Origin: Cytophagales bacterium UBA2561
GTDB lineage: Bacteria; Bacteroidota; Bacteroidia; Cytophagales; Thermoflexibacteraceae
Reading direction: 5' to 3'
Assembly (NCBI GenBank): GCA_002340355.1
Contig: DDLX01000037.1
Span: 136,637 to 200,636 of the forward strand
DNA length: 64,000 nucleotides
How positions within the stretch are numbered: position 1 is the stretch's first letter; every line of letters begins with the position of its first letter. Of this stretch, positions 16,897 through 25,820 are shown one piece after another. Made by a program: the position numbers and the translations under genes. A model generated the notes under the pieces. It did not search any database. It was not told the DNA's origin and was given only the letters and a program-made list of their open reading frames with translations.

Positions 16897-18111
16897 TTAC
16901 CTTTGTTCTTTTCTACGTTGCATTTCTTGCCGAACCAAACGAAATTCTCGGCTGGTTTGTCCTGCAATGGAAGTGTTTTCTGAAGCCCTGCGAAACAAAT
17001 ACGGCATAACCACTTTCACGGGACCATAAGGCAAGTATTTAGCCACATTGTAGCCTGCTTGTGCTAAATTATACGAAATATTATCACTCATACCGTACAA
17101 TTGGGCAAACCAAAAATGTGAATGATTATTTGGAATATCATACTGAGCCATTAACTTGGTGAGTAGTAAATTACTTTTTTCATTGTGAGACGCACAGCAA
17201 ACCGCTATCTTTTCCCAATATTCAGCACAGAACTCTAAAGCTTGATTAAAATCATGGTCAGAATGTGTTTTGTCAGGTTGAATAGGGTCAGGGTAGTTTA
17301 ATTTTTTAGCTCGTTCTCGCTCTTTTTCCATATATGCCCCTCGCACCAATTTTGCTCCTAAATAAAGTTGATTTTCAGTACAAAATACATAAAACTCCTT
17401 TAAACTTGCTAAGGCTTTTTGGGTGTATAATTGGAAAGTATTGAAAACAATGGGGTTTTCACGATTGAATTTCAACATCATTTCTTTGACTAACTTATCA
17501 ATGGCTTCCTGAATCCAAGTTTCTTCGGCATCAATCAATATTCGAACGTCATTTTCGTAAGCTATTCGGCAAATTTCATGCACTCGTACTCGTACTTTAG
17601 CAAAGGCAATTTGATCATTTTCAGATAGATCTGTCTTTTCTCGAATAGAATTAGAAACATTTTCTAAAACTTCAAATGGAGCTAAACCCGTTACCTTAAA
17701 AACAGAAAACGGAACTCCTTCATCATGAGCCGATTTTTGAATTGTAGCAATCGTTTCTCGAACTGTAGCATCAAAGGCAGCGTCTGTTTTTTCTCCTTCT
17801 ACCGAATAGTCTAAGATTGTTCCTACTCCAAACTGGGTCATTTGTCGAATGACTTTTTCACAATCTTGAATACTCTCTCCACCACAAAATTGCTTAAAAA
17901 TAGTACGCTTTAAAAGTCCACTAATCGGCAATTGTAAATTGAGAGCCAATTTGGTAAATGCCGTACCCCAATTCACTAATACAGGATAATTCATCAACCA
18001 AAAAAGCTGATGAGTCTGAGCCAGCTCCTTATCTGACTTAGTAGTAAAAGCAACTTGTGTATCTTGAAAAGAGATGTTTTTAGGTGAAATTTCTGTATTG
18101 TTCTTGGTCAT
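16897..18111 (-). CDS. Proline dehydrogenase family protein
   Basis: 404 residues. FAD-dependent oxidation of proline to pyrroline-5-carboxylate is the family reaction. The (beta/alpha)8 barrel shows ILIDAEETWIQ near 206, LGAKLVRGAYMEKER near 267 (Lys/Arg contacts to FAD), CCASHNEKSN near 320 and, at the end, the substrate-binding motif YLFRRASENTSIAGQ near 377-391, whose paired arginines bind the proline carboxylate. It is a monofunctional enzyme, without the aldehyde dehydrogenase part of PutA. ATG start at 18111. An inverted repeat (about 16854-16884) lies downstream and may end the transcript. Confidence 0.9.
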   Translation of the reverse strand: MTKNNTEISPKNISFQDTQVAFTTKSDKELAQTHQLFWLMNYPVLVNWGTAFTKLALNLQLPISGLLKRTIFKQFCGGESIQDCEKVIRQMTQFGVGTILDYSVEGEKTDAAFDATVRETIATIQKSAHDEGVPFSVFKVTGLAPFEVLENVSNSIREKTDLSENDQIAFAKVRVRVHEICRIAYENDVRILIDAEETWIQEAIDKLVKEMMLKFNRENPIVFNTFQLYTQKALASLKEFYVFCTENQLYLGAKLVRGAYMEKERERAKKLNYPDPIQPDKTHSDHDFNQALEFCAEYWEKIAVCCASHNEKSNLLLTKLMAQYDIPNNHSHFWFAQLYGMSDNISYNLAQAGYNVAKYLPYGPVKVVMPYLFRRASENTSIAGQTSREFRLVRQEMQRRKEQR

Positions 18112-18210
18112 GTTTTTATGATTAAAGTATTAACTTACAGGTGTATAGAGTTGTTTTTTATGAAAGCAAAAATACATTGCTTTTTGAATAATTGTTGTAC
18201 AAACGGTTAA

Positions 18211-18246
18211 AAAAAAGAAAAAGCCTTTCAAAAGATTGAAGGCTTT
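18211..18246 (-). terminator. Terminator of the dcw operon
   Basis: Stem formed by 18220-18231 and 18236-18246 (one bulged T), with an A-rich run at 18210-18220 that reads as U-rich RNA on the minus strand. It is 28 bp after the ftsW stop and closes the rsmH-ftsW operon. Confidence 0.8.
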
Positions 18247-18273
18247 ACATATTTAATTTATAATGCTTCTTTT

Positions 18274-19422
18274 TTATTTTTTAGTCCGTCTTTTCCGCCC
18301 ACTAACGATAGGCTCCTCCGAACTTCCCTTACTAACACTAATCATAATACCAATTGAAATTCCTGTAAATAATAATGACGTTCCACCCATACTTAACAAA
18401 GGTAATTGCAGACCTGTAATAGGAAAAATACCAACAGCAACTCCCATATTTATCATGGCTTGGATAACTAGGCTAAAACTCAACCCAGCCGAAAGTAAGC
18501 CTCCAAAAGCATTCTCACTTTGAGCAACCATCAACATTCCACGATACAAAAGGGTGAGATATAAGCCAATTACTAAAAAAGCCCCAAGAAACCCGTATTC
18601 TTCAATAATAATTGCAAAAATAAAATCGGAATAAGGTTGAGGCAAAAAATTACGTTGTTGACTATTTCCTGGTCCCTTACCTGTTGTTCCTCCCGAAGCA
18701 ATAGCAATATAAGATTGTTCAGCTTGAAAAGGAACATTTTCTTTATCCAAAAAAGCTTCAATCCGACTTTTGGCAGTCTCAAGTCGTTGTCCAACAGTTA
18801 AGGCAAAGAGTCCAGCCATCGCACCTACTATAACTAAAGCAATTAAATACCGAACTCGAACCCGCCCAATGAACATCAATAACATACAAGTTGCGAACAA
18901 AACTAATGAGCCTGATAAGTCACTTAGTCCAATTAACCCGCAAATAATTCCACTCCAAATCAAAACAGGTAGGACACTGCCCCATGAATCACGGATATTT
19001 TGTTGGCGTTTGGATAACATACTTGCTACATTGGCAATGAGTGCCAATTTTGCCAAATCTGAGGGTTGGAATGTCTGATTAAGAAAAGGAATCGTAATCC
19101 AACGACTTGCTCCATGAAATTCTGTTCCACTTTGCCACGTAAATAATAACAAAGGAACAGACAATAACAAGGCATAGCGGGATAATCTTGAGTAATATTT
19201 GTAATCAATTTGGTGACAAATCCAAAGTATCCCCAAAGCCAAACTCACCAAAAAGGTATGCTTCAATAAATAATATTCAGTATCACCCGCCATATTTCGG
19301 AAAGCAAGTGTACCTGTTGCACTATAAACAACTAAAATACTGAATGTTATAAGTGCAAAAACAACCGTCCAAATAACGGCATCTCCTTTGAAAAATTTAC
19401 TTTCCGACTGGACTAAACTCAT
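18274..19422 (-). CDS. ftsW: Lipid II polymerase / division protein FtsW (SEDS family)
   Basis: 382 residues, about ten membrane helices. SEDS signatures: SATGTLAFRN near 35, the loop EFHGASRWITIPF near 100, FQPSDLAKLALI near 117, and FPITGLQLPLLSMGGTS near 335. The SEDS glycosyltransferase acts at the septum with its class B PBP, encoded four genes upstream in the same operon. Last gene of the operon. In complete dcw clusters ftsW is followed by murG and murC; here the terminator follows instead. Confidence 0.95.
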   Translation of the reverse strand: MSLVQSESKFFKGDAVIWTVVFALITFSILVVYSATGTLAFRNMAGDTEYYLLKHTFLVSLALGILWICHQIDYKYYSRLSRYALLLSVPLLLFTWQSGTEFHGASRWITIPFLNQTFQPSDLAKLALIANVASMLSKRQQNIRDSWGSVLPVLIWSGIICGLIGLSDLSGSLVLFATCMLLMFIGRVRVRYLIALVIVGAMAGLFALTVGQRLETAKSRIEAFLDKENVPFQAEQSYIAIASGGTTGKGPGNSQQRNFLPQPYSDFIFAIIIEEYGFLGAFLVIGLYLTLLYRGMLMVAQSENAFGGLLSAGLSFSLVIQAMINMGVAVGIFPITGLQLPLLSMGGTSLLFTGISIGIMISVSKGSSEEPIVSGRKRRTKK

Positions 19423-19450
19423 CGGATTTTGGGATTAGGTTAAAATTTTA

Positions 19451-19660
19451 TTAAATATCTTTCTTTTTATTTTCATAAAATTGACGAACAAAGCGTCCTG
19501 CTACTCTCGAAATCATTAGGGATAATAAAAAGGCAAGCACTAATTCCAATTCATTATTGAGTGGAACAAAAGTTAAAATTAACCATGCACACACACCAAA
19601 GATTAACATTCTGATAATCAGTAGCCCCCACAAAATTTTTCCTTCTAATTTTTTTGCCAT
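19451..19660 (-). CDS. Small two-helix membrane protein in the dcw operon
   Basis: 69 residues from the ATG at 19660 (MAKKLEGKILWG), two bases after the mraY stop, so translation is probably coupled. Two hydrophobic helices (about 12-28 and 32-50) and a basic, charged C-terminus (RFVRQFYENKKKD). It occupies the place murD has in canonical clusters. A longer frame starting inside mraY is less likely. No known family. Confidence 0.6.
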   Translation of the reverse strand: MAKKLEGKILWGLLIIRMLIFGVCAWLILTFVPLNNELELVLAFLLSLMISRVAGRFVRQFYENKKKDI

Positions 19661-19662
19661 AA

Positions 19663-20880
19663 TTATCTGATTTTCAGGGTAGCAATACACAAAATTGCCA
19701 ATAGAATTCCAACAATCCAAAACCGAGTAACAATTTTAGATTCGGGAATATTTCCTTTTTGATAATGATGGTGCAAGGGTGACATTCGGAAAATACGTCG
19801 TCCTTCACCATATCTTTTTTTGGTATATTTAAAATAAGCAACCTGAATTATAACAGATACATTTTCGATAAGAAAAATACCACAAAGCACAGGAATAAGC
19901 AATTCTTTTCGTAAAACTAAAGCAATGACAGCAATTACTGCTCCCAATGATAAACTTCCTGTATCACCCATGAAGACCTGAGCAGGGAAGGAATTATACC
20001 ATAAAAAACCTATACAAGCTCCTACGAATGCTGTACAAAAAATAACCACCTCTCCAGTATTCGGAATATACATAACATTCAGATAATCAGAAATAATAAA
20101 GTTTCCTGAAATATAGGCAAAAATAGCAAGGGCAAGCCCAATGATCGCTGATGTTCCTGCCGCTAAACCATCTAAACCATCGGTAATATTCGCACCGTTT
20201 GAAACTGCTGTAACAATAAAAATAACGATAGAAATATAAATTAACCAAGTTAGGTCATCAGGTAGAAAAGGAAGCAATTCACAGTAATCAAACTCGTTTT
20301 CTTTAAAGAATGGAATGGTAGTTTTCGTAGATTTGACATCCGTAAATTGTTGTTTTTGGGAGGCTTCGGCAATTTGTTCAGGAGCAAAGGCTTCGTCGAA
20401 TTCTCGAATTACAACCGTCTCATTAAAGTAAAGAGTTATACCAACAATAAGACCTAAACCAATTTGTCCGATAACCTTAAATCGTCCTTTTAAACCTTGT
20501 TTATTTTTCCGAAACACCTTAATATAATCATCCAGAAAACCAATCAGTCCCATCCATAATACTGTGATTAACAGCAGTATAATATAAACATTGGCTAGTT
20601 TTGCAAATAACAAAACGGGAATAATAATAGCTGAAATAATTAAGATTCCACCCATAGTTGGAGTTCCTTTTTTCTGCAATTGTCCCTCTAGTCCTAAATC
20701 ACGAATTTCTTCTCCAATTTGTAATTTTTGAAGATGACGTATTAATTTTTTACCAAAAACTAAGGCAACTAATAATGATACAACAGCAGATGCCATTGCT
20801 CGAAAAGAAATGTATTGGAATAATCCCGCACCAACTACATCAAATTGGTGGTGTAAATAGTCAAAAATATAATAAAGCAA
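19663..20880 (-). CDS. mraY: Phospho-N-acetylmuramoyl-pentapeptide transferase
   Basis: Transfers phospho-MurNAc-pentapeptide to undecaprenyl phosphate, giving lipid I, in the cytoplasmic membrane. Multi-spanning, with the motifs KKGTPTMGGILI, FLDDYIK, NITDGLDGLAAG, and the C-terminal SPLHHHYQ, all as in MraY. The extra loop of about 60 residues after VRE is usual in Bacteroidota. I set the start at the TTG at 20880, because it gives MLYYIFDYL as in related MraY proteins; a frame from an upstream ATG (20952) would add 24 residues and cross a hairpin (GGTTTgtaAAACC). Confidence 0.9.
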   Translation of the reverse strand: MLYYIFDYLHHQFDVVGAGLFQYISFRAMASAVVSLLVALVFGKKLIRHLQKLQIGEEIRDLGLEGQLQKKGTPTMGGILIISAIIIPVLLFAKLANVYIILLLITVLWMGLIGFLDDYIKVFRKNKQGLKGRFKVIGQIGLGLIVGITLYFNETVVIREFDEAFAPEQIAEASQKQQFTDVKSTKTTIPFFKENEFDYCELLPFLPDDLTWLIYISIVIFIVTAVSNGANITDGLDGLAAGTSAIIGLALAIFAYISGNFIISDYLNVMYIPNTGEVVIFCTAFVGACIGFLWYNSFPAQVFMGDTGSLSLGAVIAVIALVLRKELLIPVLCGIFLIENVSVIIQVAYFKYTKKRYGEGRRIFRMSPLHHHYQKGNIPESKIVTRFWIVGILLAILCIATLKIR

Positions 20881-20971
20881 AATGAATAAGGTTAAATTGG
20901 GTTGTGTATTTATGATTTGAATTTTAATAATGTAAGGTTTGTAAAACCACACTATAGAAAATAATATTATT

Positions 20972-22435
20972 TTATTTGTTTAATTTATTAAAAGCTTTTC
21001 TAACTTCTTCACGGTCATCAAATGGATACTTTACTCCTTCAATTTCTTGATACTCTTCATGTCCTTTACCTGCAATCAAAATCAGATCGTTTGGTTGAGC
21101 TAATTCAATTGCTTTATGAATAGCATCTCTACGATTTTCTATTTTGATAACTTTCTTAAAATCAGTAGGTTTTACTCCTTTTTCCATATCTTGAATAATT
21201 GTATCAGGATTCTCAAATCGAGGATTATCAGAGGTTAAAATCACTTGATTACTAAATTCACAAGCGATATTTGCCATTTTAGGGCGTTTCTCAGCATCTC
21301 GATTTCCACCACAACCCACTACTGTAATTAATTGTTCATTATGTGTTCTAATTTTAGAAACCGTAGCTAAAGCATTTTTTAAGGCATCGGGTGTATGTGA
21401 ATAATCAACAATAACACAAATGTTATTGGGTGAAACAATTCGTTCAAATCGTCCCGCAACCGCTTGTAATTGAGAAAGATAAGGCAATACTTCATCATCA
21501 TCTTCACCGCAAAGTATCGCTGTGGCATAAACTCCAATTAGATTATAGGCATTAAATTCACCAACAAAATTAAACCAAGCCGATTTTTGATTAATTTCTA
21601 ATTCTAAACCTTGAAAACTATGAGCTAAAATTTTTCCTTTAAAATCGGCTGGTAAACGTAAAGCAAATCTATAAAGTTTTGATTTACAGTTTTGCACCAT
21701 AACCTCACCACGTTTATCGTCTTTATTGACCAAAGCAAAAGCTGACTCAGGCAAGTGATCAAAGAATAGTTTTTTAGCTCGAATATATTCAGCAAATGTA
21801 TGATGATAGTCCAGATGGTCGTGCGAAATATTTGAAAAAATTCCTCCCGAGAAATGTAATCCTGTTACTCGATGTTGGACTAAGGCATGGGAACTGACTT
21901 CCATAAAAGCATGAGTTCCACCTCTTTTGAGTAAATACGATAATAACCGATTGATTACTAACGGATTTGGAGTAGTGTGAGTTGATGGTAATTCTTCTGT
22001 ATCAATAAGGTACTTAATCGTAGAAAATAATCCCACCCGATATCCTAATTCCTTAAAAAGTTGATATAAGAGTGTGACTGTCGTAGTTTTGCCATTTGTG
22101 CCTGTAATGCCAATTAACTTTATTTTTTCAGATGGATTATCATAAAATTCTGAAGCTAAATAGCCTAATGCTTCTGCTGAATTTCGGACTTTAATTTGTG
22201 TAATATTATCAGGCAAATCTTCAATAAACTGTTCACAAACAATACTTTGCGCTCCATTTTCAAGTGCATTCGAGATAAATTGATGTCCATCTATAGTGAC
22301 TCCTTTGATGGCTACAAATAAATCTCCTTGCTTAATTTGGCGAGAATCAAAGGCAATATTAGAAACCGAAATTTCAATATTTCCTCGAATTTCGGTTTCT
22401 GGAACTCGTGTTAGTAAGGTATTTAAATTTTTGAT
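20972..22435 (-). CDS. murE: UDP-MurNAc-tripeptide synthetase MurE
   Basis: Adds the third residue of the stem peptide. The catalytic part shows the ATP loop GITGTNGKTTTV, HTTPNPL, EVSSHALVQHR, and the DNPRFENPDTI motif whose Arg indicates meso-diaminopimelate as substrate. From the first standard start (TTG, 22216) the protein would have 414 residues and lack the N-terminal domain. The same frame continues upstream to 22447 and encodes that domain (AFDSRQIKQGDLFVAIKG, DGHQFISNALENGA), giving about 487 residues, the normal length. No ATG, GTG or TTG occurs there in frame; I used the ATC at 22435. A TTG one frame off lies at 22440. Confidence 0.9.
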   Translation of the reverse strand: MKNLNTLLTRVPETEIRGNIEISVSNIAFDSRQIKQGDLFVAIKGVTIDGHQFISNALENGAQSIVCEQFIEDLPDNITQIKVRNSAEALGYLASEFYDNPSEKIKLIGITGTNGKTTTVTLLYQLFKELGYRVGLFSTIKYLIDTEELPSTHTTPNPLVINRLLSYLLKRGGTHAFMEVSSHALVQHRVTGLHFSGGIFSNISHDHLDYHHTFAEYIRAKKLFFDHLPESAFALVNKDDKRGEVMVQNCKSKLYRFALRLPADFKGKILAHSFQGLELEINQKSAWFNFVGEFNAYNLIGVYATAILCGEDDDEVLPYLSQLQAVAGRFERIVSPNNICVIVDYSHTPDALKNALATVSKIRTHNEQLITVVGCGGNRDAEKRPKMANIACEFSNQVILTSDNPRFENPDTIIQDMEKGVKPTDFKKVIKIENRRDAIHKAIELAQPNDLILIAGKGHEEYQEIEGVKYPFDDREEVRKAFNKLNK

Positions 22436-22456
22436 AACAAATTGATTTTAACTAAA

Positions 22457-22855
22457 TTACAATAAAAGCTTTCCAACTAATACTAACACTAGACCTAAAA
22501 TAATACCGCTTACTCCAATAGTTCCTAGTGTACCTCCAAGTACTAAGCCAACTAAACCAAGAATTACAATAATTAATCCGACCGTATAGACAATACTACC
22601 AGCTTCTGCATGAGTCTTTTTTGCTTTTTCGATACGTTTATTTAAAACTTTCAAGGCTTTACGTTCTTTCCATTTTTTCCATCTCGACTTTTCTTCAATA
22701 TCTTGGGTGCTTGGAGTTGTAACCTGACGCAAATTTTGGAACTCAGAAAGGGTTTCTGTTTTTTGAGGCTGATTTGTGTTTTCTTGTGTATCTACATTAG
22801 TTGCAAATACCGAATTAGCCCAAATTAAAAAGGCAAAAAGGAGAAATTTTTTCAT
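22457..22855 (-). CDS. Small exported membrane protein in the dcw operon
   Basis: 132 residues. Signal peptide (MKKFLLFAFLIWANSVFA), a polar linker, a basic stretch around residues 58-85 (WKKWKERKALKVLNKRIEKAKK) and a C-terminal glycine-rich double membrane helix (about 90-132, with GLVGLVLGGTLGTIG). Similar short proteins with a Gly-rich hairpin tail are frequent in Bacteroidota but have no known role. It is read with murE (about 20-bp gap) and lies after ftsI (94-bp gap). Confidence 0.65.
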   Translation of the reverse strand: MKKFLLFAFLIWANSVFATNVDTQENTNQPQKTETLSEFQNLRQVTTPSTQDIEEKSRWKKWKERKALKVLNKRIEKAKKTHAEAGSIVYTVGLIIVILGLVGLVLGGTLGTIGVSGIILGLVLVLVGKLLL

Positions 22856-22949
22856 TATTCTAAAATTTATAGATAAATAAATATTGTTATTATTACTTAA
22901 AGTTAAGAATTTTAAATAAACACATCATATTTTTAAGAAATTTCATTAC

Positions 22950-25055
22950 TTATTTCAAGGTTAAAACGATTTCTCGTCCTTCTTGAATTTTTCGTCCTAT
23001 GGGAATTGACTGTTTAATGACCTTTCCTGTTCCAACAAATTTAACTTGTAAGCCTCTGTTTTCTAGTAAATAAAGAGCATCTTTAAGTGACATTCCTTTA
23101 ACATTTGGAACTAAGTCCATATTCACAGCATTTCCCTCAAGTCGTAAAGTATCTCCTTTCGGCTTACCAAAAACCCAGTCTTCAGGCGTAAACGATTCTT
23201 TTCTAAAACCAAATTTGTCTGAAATTGCCGCAAAATCCATTCGATGACCAGAACGCATTTGAGGCGTTTTAATTTTTTTATCTTTTGGATTATCAATAGG
23301 TTTAAATAAATATTTTTTGAAAATATAATCCGCAATTTCTCGGAAAACAGGAGCTGCGACTTTTCCACCATAACGTCCTTCTTTGGTATTAGAGACGACA
23401 ACAATACCAGTATATTTAGGTTTCTCAGTTGGAAAATAGCCCACAAATGAGGTATAATGTTTTTCTGTGTACTTGTTATTTTCCCACTTTTCGGAAGTTC
23501 CTGTTTTCCCTCCAATGCCGTATTCATCTGTATAAATATTTTTGGCAGTCCCTCGTTTTACTACACCTTCCATCAATTTTTGCATCGTATAAAGCGTCTG
23601 CTCTGAAGCCACTTTTTCAACCAGAATTTTAGGTTTATATTCTTCAATGATAGTATTGGCATAAATAGCCCTTTTGACAATAATGGGTTGGATCATTTTA
23701 CCTTTATTGACCAAAGCATTACAAAAAGCCAAAGTATGTAAAGGAGAAATTTTCATTTCATAACCTACTGACATCCAAGGTAATGTAGAACCACTCCAAT
23801 GCTCACTTGTGGGATGTTTGATATAGGGCTTAGCCTCTCCAACCATCTGAAATTCAATAGGTTTTGTGAAATGAAATTTATCTAAATATGTTAGAAATCG
23901 CTCAGGGTTGGAATTAAAATACCGATGTACTAATTTTGAAATACCGATATTCGAAGAATATTCAAAAACTTTCTTGATTGGGATACGTCCATACCCACCT
24001 GCACGAGCATCCGTCATTGCCAAGTCTTCAAAGAAATAAAAACGACCATTTCCTGTATTTATCGTATCGGTTAACTGAATATTGGTTTCTTCGAGAAGCG
24101 CTGTCATACTAGCTAATTTAAACGTAGAACCCGGTTCAGCAAGTCCTGCATTACCTACTGCATAATTATTGTTCTCTCCATAAGTTCCGTTTCTATTTTT
24201 ACCTAGATTAACAATTGCCTTTACTTCTCCTGTTTCAACCTCCATAAAAATAGCACAACCGTAGGTAGCCTCATTTTGTACGAGTGCATTTTTAAGGGAT
24301 TGTGTTGCTACTTGTTGAATATCAATATCTATTGTGGTCTGAATATCTAGTCCTGGCTGTGGTTGAATTTGTGTTCCATCATTCTCAGGCATCCAATGTC
24401 CACCTGCAATTTTACGAAATAAGGCTTCTCCATTTTGTCCAGCTAATTTCTTATGAAAACTATATTCTAATCCTCGTCCTGTTACATGGCTAGATGTGTC
24501 GTTTTTTGCCCTAACAAATCCAATAGTACGTCGTGCCAAAGAAGCAAATGGACGGTAACGTTTTTCAATTTTTTCAAAAATTACTCCTCCTCTTCGGCGA
24601 CCTTCTCGAATGATAGGCCAACGCATTAGATACTTTTTATCTTGATAGTCAAATCGTTTACGAGATAGAATAACATATCTACGATTTTGAGTTCGAGCAT
24701 TTTTTAGCTCATTTTTGATTTGACTTACTGAGCGTTCTCGGAAATACTTAGCCACCAAGATTGATAAGGAATCAATATCCTTTTTAAAGATCTCATCACT
24801 GGCTGTAGTAGGGTCAATTGCCAAGCGATAAAAAGGTGTAGAAGTAGCTAATAGACTACCGTCTGCCGCCAAAATATTGCCCCGATTGGCTTCAATTTTA
24901 CGATAAGAAAGTAAGTTTTCTTGGGCTTTGGAAGTCCACCGTTCATATTCAACGGTCTGAATTTGCAAAATTCGTAGCAAAATCAGTAATGCGCCTAACA
25001 ACATCAAGAAAAATGCGACCCGAACACGGATTAATATGGAACGCCGAATACTCAA
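22950..25055 (-). CDS. ftsI: Septal class B penicillin-binding protein with PASTA domain
   Basis: 701 residues. N-terminal membrane anchor (about 12-32), PBP dimerisation domain (about 50-230), transpeptidase domain with the three active-site motifs: SxxK in EPGSTFKLAS near 310, SxN in YSSNIGISK near 370, and KTGTSEKW near 525. The C-terminus carries one PASTA domain (about 645-701, VPNVKGMSLKDALYLL...). Cross-links peptidoglycan at the septum together with FtsW of the same operon. Bacteroidota FtsI often has one such PASTA domain. ATG at 25055. Confidence 0.95.
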   Translation of the reverse strand: MSIRRSILIRVRVAFFLMLLGALLILLRILQIQTVEYERWTSKAQENLLSYRKIEANRGNILAADGSLLATSTPFYRLAIDPTTASDEIFKKDIDSLSILVAKYFRERSVSQIKNELKNARTQNRRYVILSRKRFDYQDKKYLMRWPIIREGRRRGGVIFEKIEKRYRPFASLARRTIGFVRAKNDTSSHVTGRGLEYSFHKKLAGQNGEALFRKIAGGHWMPENDGTQIQPQPGLDIQTTIDIDIQQVATQSLKNALVQNEATYGCAIFMEVETGEVKAIVNLGKNRNGTYGENNNYAVGNAGLAEPGSTFKLASMTALLEETNIQLTDTINTGNGRFYFFEDLAMTDARAGGYGRIPIKKVFEYSSNIGISKLVHRYFNSNPERFLTYLDKFHFTKPIEFQMVGEAKPYIKHPTSEHWSGSTLPWMSVGYEMKISPLHTLAFCNALVNKGKMIQPIIVKRAIYANTIIEEYKPKILVEKVASEQTLYTMQKLMEGVVKRGTAKNIYTDEYGIGGKTGTSEKWENNKYTEKHYTSFVGYFPTEKPKYTGIVVVSNTKEGRYGGKVAAPVFREIADYIFKKYLFKPIDNPKDKKIKTPQMRSGHRMDFAAISDKFGFRKESFTPEDWVFGKPKGDTLRLEGNAVNMDLVPNVKGMSLKDALYLLENRGLQVKFVGTGKVIKQSIPIGRKIQEGREIVLTLK

Positions 25056-25085
25056 AGTTTATCTAAATTATACCGTTGAATAAAA

Positions 25086-25415
25086 TTAATTTTTGTCTTC
25101 TAACTGAATTTCATAGGCAGGTATATCACTATCTATCAGACCAATAGCTTTTACGCGACGTATGATTTCAGAACGTTTACCGAAGGAAGTAAACTCTGAT
25201 TTCAAGGTCGTATAATCAATACGTAATTCCTCAACTTCAGATTTTAACTTATTGATTTTCCGACTTGTACGTTCTCCAAAATGACTATTTGCAATGTAAA
25301 TAACTCCTAAGACAGCGATATAAATAAAATACGGCAATAAACCTGCCGCACGGTCTTTCTCGAACAATGAAAAGACACTTTCCGTATTTTTTTCGCTTTT
25401 TGTTTCTTCTGCCAT
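25086..25415 (-). CDS. ftsL: FtsL-like division protein
   Basis: 109 residues with FtsL topology: a charged cytoplasmic N-terminus, one membrane helix (about 28-45, GLLPYFIYIAVLGVIYI) and a periplasmic coiled coil (about 52-85, KINKLKSEVEELRIDYTTLK). It lies directly before ftsI, as ftsL does, and no other candidate occurs in the cluster. Sequence similarity among FtsL proteins is low, so the call rests on topology and position. Confidence 0.8.
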   Translation of the reverse strand: MAEETKSEKNTESVFSLFEKDRAAGLLPYFIYIAVLGVIYIANSHFGERTSRKINKLKSEVEELRIDYTTLKSEFTSFGKRSEIIRRVKAIGLIDSDIPAYEIQLEDKN

Positions 25416-25433
25416 AATTTTTAGGATTCAGAT

Positions 25434-25805
25434 TTAATCCCAGTTAATTTCATCTCCTTTATGCCTAACTATCTCATATATCGTTTCTTCATGCTCAATT
25501 AAATTGGTGATTATTTCTACAAATTTCTGTGCTTTCTTTTTATTTTCTGGACTCAATGGATAATGAGCCACATAGCTTCCAGCCTCTGGGTCTGGCTCTA
25601 TATCTTCCATTAAATCAGGATAATTTTCTGATAAATAATAATTAAAAAAAGCATCCCAATTATATCCATTCATGTAAGCATTTTTATTAATTGCGTACAT
25701 TTTCTCACCTATAGCAAATGTTTTTGGAAGCTCATTCCGAAATGAAACACTAACTAAATTAAATTCTTGATTAATAAAAAAGGAAACGTATTTATGTTCT
25801 GCCAT
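25434..25805 (-). CDS. Imm51-like immunity-family protein inside the dcw operon
   Basis: 123 acidic residues without signal peptide. The segments NGYNWDAFFNYYLSENYPDL, DPEAGSYVAHYPLS and the C-terminal RHKGDEINWD match what I know of the Imm51 family (immunity proteins of polymorphic toxin systems). It sits between rsmH and ftsL with gaps of only 15 and 18 bp and so is almost surely co-transcribed with essential division genes. No toxin gene adjoins it. It could be an orphan immunity gene or a member recruited for another job. Confidence 0.7.
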   Translation of the reverse strand: MAEHKYVSFFINQEFNLVSVSFRNELPKTFAIGEKMYAINKNAYMNGYNWDAFFNYYLSENYPDLMEDIEPDPEAGSYVAHYPLSPENKKKAQKFVEIITNLIEHEETIYEIVRHKGDEINWD

Positions 25806-25820
25806 AACTTTGTTCTTTGT

